Source of the DNA: Polytrichum commune
Taxonomy: Eukaryota; Streptophyta; Polytrichopsida; Polytrichales; Polytrichaceae
Assembly (NCBI GenBank): GCA_950295325.1
Contig: OX485804.1
Span: 58,018,429 to 58,082,428 of the forward strand
Length of the DNA: 64,000 nucleotides
Direction: 5' to 3'
Shown: positions 56,431 through 64,000 of the stretch, in pieces
Layout of the letters: each line of letters starts with the position of its first letter
Numbering within the stretch: the stretch's first letter is position 1
Translations under genes and position numbers: made by a program
The notes under the pieces: generated by a model
What the model saw: the letters and a program-made list of their open reading frames with translations, nothing else
The model's database searches: none
What the model was told of the DNA's origin: nothing

Positions 56431-59026
56431 GAGAGTTTGGTGCCCTATGATTTTCCATAGGTTGATTTGCATATAATATCAAATAATTCTTTCCACTTGT
56501 GGTGCATGCTTGGAGGTAGTGTTTTAATTTGAATGAATAGCAACCACCTACTTTGGTTCATTGATGGCCATACTCAATTTACGACCTCTTGGCATGCCAA
56601 AATGAGTTTGGCCCTCATGGAACCGATAGAGAATGTTCTTTGTTTAAACCTCCACACTACCTCCAAGCATGCACTGCAAACTTACCAAACATGGAAGGTA
56701 TTCTGTACATGGCCGCACGAATTTGCTACGTGTAAGCCAAAGCTGGCCATGCTGGAAATATGTGGAATTGGTGACCTCTTGGTGGATATTTGTAAAAATA
56801 TTGAGAATGGCAACGTGCAATGATGATGAGTCTCAGATTATTCATGTTTGAAGTTGGGAAATGAGTGCAAGCATCGAGGATTTGACAATTGGGATGATGG
56901 TTTGGCCATCGTCCTGGTCCAGCACAATGGCGAGGAGAATTGACTATCTCATAGTCTTACAAGGCAAGTCTTTCTCTCAAGTGGGTGTATTGGTGAATGT
57001 TATTTTTGGAGCTTTAAATCAATGTTGCTCCACACGAATAAGCGTTGAAGGGTCAATTGCACTAGGGATGGCTGTGGTTGTGGTTTACTTTCTTTGGTTC
57101 TATTTCCATGGACAAGGCATATTAAATGCTAACCACCACCATAACCATAACCACAATCACCCTCTACCCCACTACTCCGAGTGATTAACCACCTCTACTG
57201 TGGTTAATCATGCCAATATGGCACCATTAGAGAGTGCCAAGGCCAAGGCCAAGGTCCGGGGAGAATATTGATGAGGCAACGAATTCAACACTGCAATCCA
57301 ATGTCAATAAGGATCATAATCACTAATTTCTCCATGAGTCCAAGCCCTAAACCGATTTGGAAGACCGACCCCACCATCAACCCAACCACAACTACAACTA
57401 TTCGCACACTACAAGTGTGAATGAGAAAAATCTTAGTTCTGGGTGATGGACAACCATTTGTTTAGGTAATTGAGCCTATGCTCTGCATCCATGTCTCCTA
57501 CACGTGATTTGTATGAGATGATTAATCAATCCGAATCTCCAATCCAAATTGAGGCTGTAACTTATTTCGTCATGATTTTTGGAGCTAAATGGTTACATTA
57601 TTCATCATCAAAGTGTAGATTCTATTTCTTATTCAATGATCATATAAGTACCCCGAATTTTGTTGACTTTTGAACCTAGAATATTGAACAAATTTTGAGC
57701 ATGTAGTCTAATCTCTTGTAAAGACGTGGTGTCCATTCTTAGATCCACACCTAACCAGACACCACTCAATTATAGATAAGTAGCTGAAATAGGCCCACTT
57801 AGCTTACTCATGCGAGGCTCTTTCAGTTATCCATTTGGATGTGCTTCTAACTTAGTTCGTAGTGTGTATGTTAAGATTTCTGTTGCGTTCATACTTCTCT
57901 TCTTAGGCCTTTACACTAGACCTTGGGTTGAGAGCTCAAACTTACACTTTTCAGGAGTTTGATACTTTGATTCACAAGCTTTTAATTAAAACTCAAACTA
58001 TTTGAGAACTTCACCAATCGTCAAGCTCTCCCAATACTTTGATCAAGTGTTAAGTGGCCATGCTCAAAGTAAGATATCAAGCACGTAGAATTCTACTAAA
58101 CAAGAATTCATGACAACCGTTATGAATACTTGAAGTCCCATTGACTTGGGACCCAGAAATCAAGAGCTAGAGCTCTTGACATTTTTTTCAGCGACTTTAT
58201 GGAGGTAGCTTAGGATTGCGACTGAGGGCTTGTCAAAGACTGGCCATAGTTGCTCCACAAATCAGGTTCCAATAAAGTGTTGTATGCCCAGTTGAAAGGT
58301 CAAGCTCTCAAGTTGAAAGCTTAAGTGTAAAAGTGGAGCGAATTTGAGTGAACAAGCATGAGTAAGAGGCTCTCGCCAATGAGAAGCCTTCTTTTTCTCA
58401 AGCTTTCAATCTTCGAGCTCTCAACTCCTATAGTGTAAAGGGGGCCTCAGCGTCCTTGAGAATCAATGTGCACTTTGGATTCTAACTCTTTCATCATAGT
58501 TGCATAAACTTGTTACATTTCAGACCGCTATTGTGCTGTCATTGAGTTTGAAAGACTGCCTCTTGGTAGGGGGAGCGGTTTCTTTGCACCAATAATACCG
58601 TAATCCATAGAAACTTGACAATAGTTCGATCTATATCTCAGTCTGCACGAGAGATATGATCCATTGATATGATATGATGTTCATGACATGTCGGATATAC
58701 AAAAAATTCAAGTAGATGATGGTGCAATGAGTTTTTGATTACTTGGCTTACTACAAGCGTTGTGGGTGGTTATTTTAATATTAAATTTGATTTCATCTTC
58801 ACAAGGCCTGCAAATGGATTATTAATTTTTTATGTTTCTCCTTCACCCTCTGATACCTACTTTTCGGAACAGGTTCATTTTGGAATGATCAGCGACTAGG
58901 TTATGCAGCACCTTCTACATTCTAATCATCATGACTTTCACAACTGTCATCAAGCATTTACAATTTTCTGAAAGGAGACAAGTATCAATGTAGTGGTGGT
59001 GGTTTGAATCTATGCAAGTTCTATAG
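56431..59026. other. Remaining presumed leader intron of the right B3 gene
   Basis: No coding block is recognised. A dispersed-repeat copy in minus orientation lies at 57640-57812 and ends GATAAGTAGCTGAAATAGG then CCCACTTAG. A frame at 56861-57184 has a hydrophobic stretch and a His/Asn run but no family feature. Confidence 0.4.
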
Positions 59027-59035
59027 GTATCCCAT

Positions 59036-62000
59036 ATGGAGGTGAGCTCAAGAGGTCATTCCTCCAAAGTCAAGAAAGATGGAGCATCCTCCAAAGATGC
59101 AGAACTTTGGAAAGAGTTGTTACTGAAAGCGCAGAAAGGGACAACTACCGAGCCTTACTTTATTGCAAAAGTTGGGCAAAGTAGTTTGCACACGAATGTA
59201 TTTTGCAAGATTGTAAGTATTTTTTACATCTTCCAATTGTGCAAACTGATGAGAAATCAATTTGAATAGTGATCGTCTCCATGCTTGACAATTTTCATCA
59301 CTCCCTATTGAGATAAATTGTTATCTAGTTAGCTATTATTCAAAATACCTATTAGTCATTCAAAATACTAGCTAATCAGTTTTGATTGAACTTGCATATA
59401 TAGATACTCACCAGTCAAATTATAGTTTTAGTTATGATTGGAATCGAGTTATTGAAACACAAATGAAGGCAATCCTACAATAGAATCACTTGAGATACTA
59501 AGTCAGTGCACCAAGGTAAGAGGGCCTAATTCGGTTGCTTATCTTAATCGGACACCTATGAATAAGTGTTGTGTGGTTAGGTGTGGATCTAAGTATGGAC
59601 ACCAAAAAGATATGTCCTCTAAAAGAGATTGGAATGCGTGCTCAAAATTATGCCAACTAGTCTAGGTTCAATAATCAACATAATTAGAGGGACCTGTATG
59701 ATCATTTAAGAAGAAAGAGAATCTTCACTTTGATTATGAATAAGACATTCATATGAGCTCTGAAAATTATGAGGAAAATGGCTACGGCCTTGATTTGGAT
59801 TTGCCAATCCTCTTGTACTAATCTAATGTTTGATGTCCTAGGAAAAATGGGTGCAGAGCTAAAAGTAAAGTGGTCAATTTAGGCCCACTTATCTTAACTG
59901 TTGTTCATGGTCATTGTTCCAGGTGTTACCTGCTATGTTTCTGGATCATCACCACAAAAGACTCAAAGAGAAGATAATTCTTGAAGATTCATTTGAACAC
60001 AGATGGCCAGCAATGTTGAGCCTCACCTGGCAGTCAAAGCCTTGCATTCTGCATGGATGGAAAGAGTTTGCAGAGGACCACAATCTTCAAATTGGCGATC
60101 AGGTTGTGTTCTTTCTGGTAGCCAAATCTCATTTCATGGTTCAGGTCTTTGATGCAGATAATAATGCAAAGCGAAGGACTCCTGTTATTGATCAGTATAA
60201 TAATCCGAATATTAGTGTTCCAAAGGGAAAGACGAACAAATTTTCCAAATCCATTGAAAATGACGAGGAGACCTCAGCGACGACAAAGTGTAACCTGAAT
60301 CTCCAGCCAAAAGGACTTCGTGAGACTGGAGCCACAAATGACAAATCGGATGCTAAAAACACTTTTGCTTCTGTGAAAGTGAAAATTGAAGGTGAGGCGC
60401 CTGACAGAAGTCGACTGAAACCTGCTGAAACAAATCTTGGACCTTCACTGGGTAACATCTACACTCGATGCTTGACAGCTGATGGTCATGAGTTTTTCAA
60501 CATCCTTGACACTAGCGAGGAGGAAGAATGTGAGAAGGTGACCTTAAATTCTAAGCGTAGGAGAACAACTCCCAGAGTGAAGAGCCCCCAAGCATCTGGA
60601 GAACGCAAAAGCTTTGAGGTTCAGACCACCACAAACTCAGAGAAGAGTGAAGAGGGACATTTGAATGTGAAGATTCGAAAGGTAGATTTGGCTGAAGATG
60701 CGGCACTGGATGGGAGTTTGAGACATCCTCCTTCCAAGTTTCATCATCCAAAGCATCCTAAAGTTCCCAGTGAGATTGCTGAAACGCGCCCAATTTTAGG
60801 AAATGATAACATTATGGACAGATTGTTAGGAAAAGACACACAAAAGAGGACTTCATCATCGGAGATAAAATCTTCTGAACACCCAGTTTTGGAGAATGAC
60901 AGTATCATGAACAGGCTGTTGGGAATAGACACACAGAAAAGGAGTCCATCACCAGAGAACTCATCTTTTCAGCATCCAGTTTTGGAGAATGATAGTATCA
61001 TGAACAGGTTGTTGGGAAAGGACATACAAAAGAGGAGTCCATTGCCGGAGGAGACAATATCTGAGCACCCAGTTCTGAAGAATGATAGTATCATGAATAG
61101 GTTGTTGGGAAAGGACATACAAAAGAGGAGTCCATCGCCGGAGGAGAGAATATCTGAGCATCCAGTTTTGGAGAATGATAGTATCATGAACAGGTTGTTG
61201 GGAAAGGACATACAAAAGAGGAGTCCATCGCCGGAGGAGACAATATCTGAGCACCCAGTTCTGGAGAATGATAGTATCATGAATAGGTTGTTGGGTAAAG
61301 ACAAACAAAAGAGGAGTCCATCACCGGAGAAAAAATCTTTTGAGCACCCAGTTTTAGAAAATGATAATATCATGAACAGGTTGGTGGGAAAAGACACACA
61401 AAAGAGGAGTCCACCACCGGTAAACACACCTTCTGAGCAGCCGGTTTTGGAAATTGATAGCATTATGAACACATTGTTGGGAAGAGAGCCACAGAAAAAG
61501 AGACCCTCACCAGAGATTACACCTTCTGTTCTGGAGCACCCAGTTTTGGAAACTGATAGCATTATCAACAGATTGTTGGGAACATGCGCCACAGCTCAAG
61601 CACCAGACGATATTGCACCAGGTGGGAAAGGGAAAACCAAAATGCTGCCGAGTGTTAAGCACAAAGTGATCCACATTATTTCTTTGGCTATGCCATCAAT
61701 GGCTTATCATTTTTCCATGATAAAATGTTTGAAAATTTGAAATACTATGACCTTATTTTCTTATGTTATGTTCTTTTTGCTATGCACAGATTCTCCTTGG
61801 ATTTTGTTGTTTTTTTAAACAGTAATCGCTATTCATGTAAGTATTTGAGTAGCACCATCTGATTTTCACCTGTTTCCACAGTTTCCAGTAAGATGGGCAA
61901 TATTCATGAGCAGCAAAAGAAGCCGCAGAAGGAAAAAACAACTGCAGAGCTGCCAAATATGGGAAAAAAAGAGCCACCAAGGAGGAGTCCCCCTCCACCT

Positions 62001-64000
62001 GAGGATACACCTTCAAGTCCAGAGCAGGCATTGACACTGAAGAGGTCCAGGAAGCTCCAACGGAAGAGCGGAGGAAATTATGAAGGGAACGAGAAGTTTA
62101 AGGCAGATGATTGCATGGCACGGTTGGCGAGGTTGGAAAGGCTTTTGAAGTTGTCCCAGGACCGGCAAATTGAAATGCGGGGTTCGACTACAAGTAACAG
62201 CGGAAGCACACAATGCAAGAAAGGAGAGTGCAATTGCAAGCAAAAATCAAGGGAAACAATGAAGGACCACTTGAGGAGAAGTGCAAGCAAAGATTTGAGG
62301 GGTGGTGATAGCTTCCTTTTTTCTCACTGTGAACAGGACGTACTGAGGAAGAAGAAAGAAACTTTGCAAAGGATGGAACACCTTTTTCGCAAAAAGATCA
62401 AAGAAACAAAGGTTGAATCAAGGGATGGCGAAGTGACATGCGTAAAACATCTTTTTAGGGATGATGCACAGCCAGTCTTGGAAAAGGTGAAGGAAAGACA
62501 TCATCACGTTTTTGTTAATGAGGATGTGGTAACAAAGGGAACTAAGAGGGAAGGTGCTACTACAACTAGGGAAGTTTCGTTAGACAGACTCAGTGGAGAG
62601 AAAACTTTGTTGACAAAAGATAATTGGGTGTCAAGAAAAAAGGTGTTCCTGCCAGAGGTCCCTAAAGAACTGGTTATACAACAGCCATTAGTTAGGAGAG
62701 ACGATCAGAATACATCAACAACAGTAAAATCGAAACTGCTTGAACCAAGAGACCACAAAGAAACATCGGCATCTGAGCTGTCGCAGAGACCTGGAGGGTT
62801 AGAAGGCAGACTTCCTGTGAAATCCAGACACAAGGTGATGATGGGTTCCAAAGATAATAAAAGTTGTAAAAGTCCAATCACAAATCCAATTACACCAAAT
62901 CCGATACCAAGTCCGTCACTGCAGGCAAAACCTGTTTACAAAAGACCACCAAGGAAAGTCAGAGCTCCAAAGAATCCTCCGCTCCTTTACATATCGAAGA
63001 GACGACCCATCACAGCTGAAGAAAGGGAGGACGCTCTTGCACAGGCGAATGCGTATGCTCAAAAGGTCACAAACCAGAAATTTGTGATGCAATTGAAGAC
63101 AAACCAAGTATACTGCGGCTTCCATCTGGTAAGATACAATTCCATTCAAATATGATCATAATAAGGTATGTGGACCCCGTGTGGTCACTCTTAATTGAAC
63201 ATCTATAGTTGAGAGGTGTATGGCAAACCTTCTAGTTAAGAACGAACACTAAAAGACATGTGTGCTCAAAATTAAAGACACCACTCTTGGTTCAATGGTG
63301 AACACAACTGGGAGGGTCTATGTCTTCACTTAAAAGAGAAAGAGTCTTCACTTTGACCTCTTAGAACTTTTACATCCCAACCCTGATTCTGAAATGACAA
63401 TCTTCGTGATTCACGATTGCTAAGTGGGTGAGATAAATCCCAATCCCATTCAATTGCCAAAATTGGTGGTGGAGTTGGAGGTGCCCACAATAGGGCCACA
63501 CACCATAGTGCAAATGTAAAATGGAGATAGCGGATGTCATATTCCATTGTTAATTTGTACATTGACGGAAGCTAACAAGAACAATGATTAGGACTTTATT
63601 TGATTTCATGGAAATGAGAATAGATATGGTGGATGCCAAATTCTCTAGTTAACTGGTACATTGACGGCAGCTAACAAGAGCTAGGTATGCTTCTGAAGCA
63701 ATCTAAAACTGCACAGGCATGCATATAGCTGTAATCCTGGTCCGTGAAGTAAAAAATTACACTATCAGAGGAAGGGGATGTGGCAACCTATTAACTCCAA
63801 AACATTTTCTCTGTAATACTGAGGTATGTGTAGTATTATTTTATTTTATTTTTTCCAACACTGAAGAGCATATTTTTTTTTGGAGTCCTGTTGCAGAAGG
63901 TACCTCAAGAGTTTGTTGATGCTTTACAAATGCCTTCAAGAACGATGAATATGACTTTATGCGATTTCACTGGAAAGACATGGGAGGTTGAGTGGCTCAG
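59036..64000 (+). CDS. Two-B3-domain protein gene with a repeat linker (runs off the right edge)
   Basis: A probable nuclear DNA-binding protein. Exons by phase: 59036-59212 (59 codons), 59923-61621, 61882-63128, then 63897 to beyond 64000; introns are GT-AG with phases 0, 1 and 0. The first B3 domain spans residues about 40-130: YFIAKV, intron, VLPAMFLDHH, IILEDS, HGWKEFAEDHNLQIGDQVVF, FMVQVFD. Residues about 349-615 are nine 31-residue repeats around PVLENDSIMNRLLGKD. A long basic, Ser/Pro-rich region follows. The second B3 domain starts near residue 1024 (FVMQLKTNQVYCGFHL) and continues across the last intron with KVPQEFVDALQMP and GKTWEVEWL, where the window ends. The 61621/61882 junction is chosen because it keeps the frame; other donors are possible. 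Confidence 0.8.
59514..59898 (+). repeat. MITE-like element in intron 1 of the right B3 gene
   Basis: The two ends are inverted copies: AAGGTAAGAGGGCCTAATT at the left, and AAGATAAGTGGGCCTAAATT when the right end is read in reverse. Length is about 385 bp. The target-site duplication is not resolved. Relatives lie at 39340-39500, 52880-53010, 53225-53345, 57640-57812 and in the last intron near 63170-63260. Confidence 0.6.
60790..61590 (+). repeat. Nine-copy 93-bp coding repeat in the right B3 gene
   Basis: Units begin at 60790, 60883, 60976, 61069, 61162, 61255, 61348, 61441 and 61540. Eight spacings are 93 bp except the last, which is 99 bp. Each encodes 31 residues (33 in the eighth) with the core P(V/I)LENDSIMNRLLGKD followed by a basic RS(P)SPE segment. 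The strong nucleotide identity of units 3 to 6 points to recent expansion. Confidence 0.95.
63129..63896 (+). other. Last visible intron of the right B3 gene
   Basis: Donor CTG|GTAAGA and acceptor TTGCAG|AAGG bound it. The first part resembles the dispersed MITE-like family, with GGTCACTCTTAATTGAAC and GAGAGGTGTATGG. Two short similar blocks (GTACATTGACGG.AGCTAACAAGA) recur at about 63556 and 63656. Confidence 0.6.

Noticed and set aside
56861-57184. 107-codon frame with a hydrophobic segment and His/Asn run
   Set aside because: No family resemblance, and it lies in the presumed leader intron next to repeats.
60969-61592. 207- and 115-codon minus-strand frames
   Set aside because: They are antisense shadows of the 93-bp coding repeat, which stays open in several frames because its length is a multiple of three.
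1-64000. CRISPR arrays, operons, rRNA or classical tRNA genes
   Set aside because: Spacer-repeat arrays and prokaryotic signals are absent, and the only tRNA-like promoter boxes belong to SINEs.

Overview
This window is nuclear DNA of a land plant. The evidence is two genes with the plant-specific B3 DNA-binding domain, GT-AG introns, a chromodomain-less Ty3/gypsy retrotransposon, tRNA-derived SINEs, hAT-like transposons with 8-bp target-site duplications (TSDs), an F-box/kelch-type pseudogene and a short CCCTAAA telomere-type run. Gene density is low and intergenic DNA is AT-rich. I cannot resolve the lineage from the sequence.

Layout. At 1-2591 (minus) a B3 gene runs off the left edge; its first intron holds four tandem copies of a 250-273 bp unit. 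At 6008-17637 lies a complete 11,630-bp Ty3/gypsy element on the minus strand, with 2,210-bp LTRs that look identical, a GAAGG TSD and one uninterrupted 2,079-codon gag-pol frame. From 17.6 to 26.5 kb there is no intact gene: an F-box pseudogene is split by a SINE (20676-20939), a 348-bp element with G-tract ends sits inside a dispersed repeat (22687-23034), and a 408-bp hAT-like element lies at 25049-25456. At 27570-31910 (plus) ten phase-consistent exons encode a secreted acid-lipase-type alpha/beta hydrolase of 711 residues, carrying an unusual insert of about 300 residues rich in Ser, Pro and Thr.

From 32.5 to 45.7 kb the window is repeat territory: a 2,047-bp hAT-like element (34055-36101), a patchwork of local duplications with a SINE (39.6-41.6 kb), a 232-bp tandem repeat (41819-42425) and a 553-bp hAT-like element (43676-44228). 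At 45.7-49.35 kb there is a GC-richer island with a 612-codon minus-strand frame broken by one amber codon. A second copy of the first SINE family, a 91-bp 5'-truncated copy of the second family and several dispersed-repeat copies follow to 54.4 kb. At about 54.4-64 kb (plus) a second B3 gene runs off the right edge. It has a probable non-coding leader exon, a long leader intron full of repeats, a B3 domain, a linker with nine 31-residue repeats, and the start of a second B3 domain.

The two B3 genes are probably nuclear DNA-binding proteins; an intron interrupts the first B3 domain at the same aligned residue in both. The lipase is probably secreted or vacuolar. Nothing suggests that the genes act together. 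Most of the window's structure comes from transposon insertion and local tandem duplication. All exon models were joined by eye from splice-site phase and family resemblance; no alignment or transcript was available.
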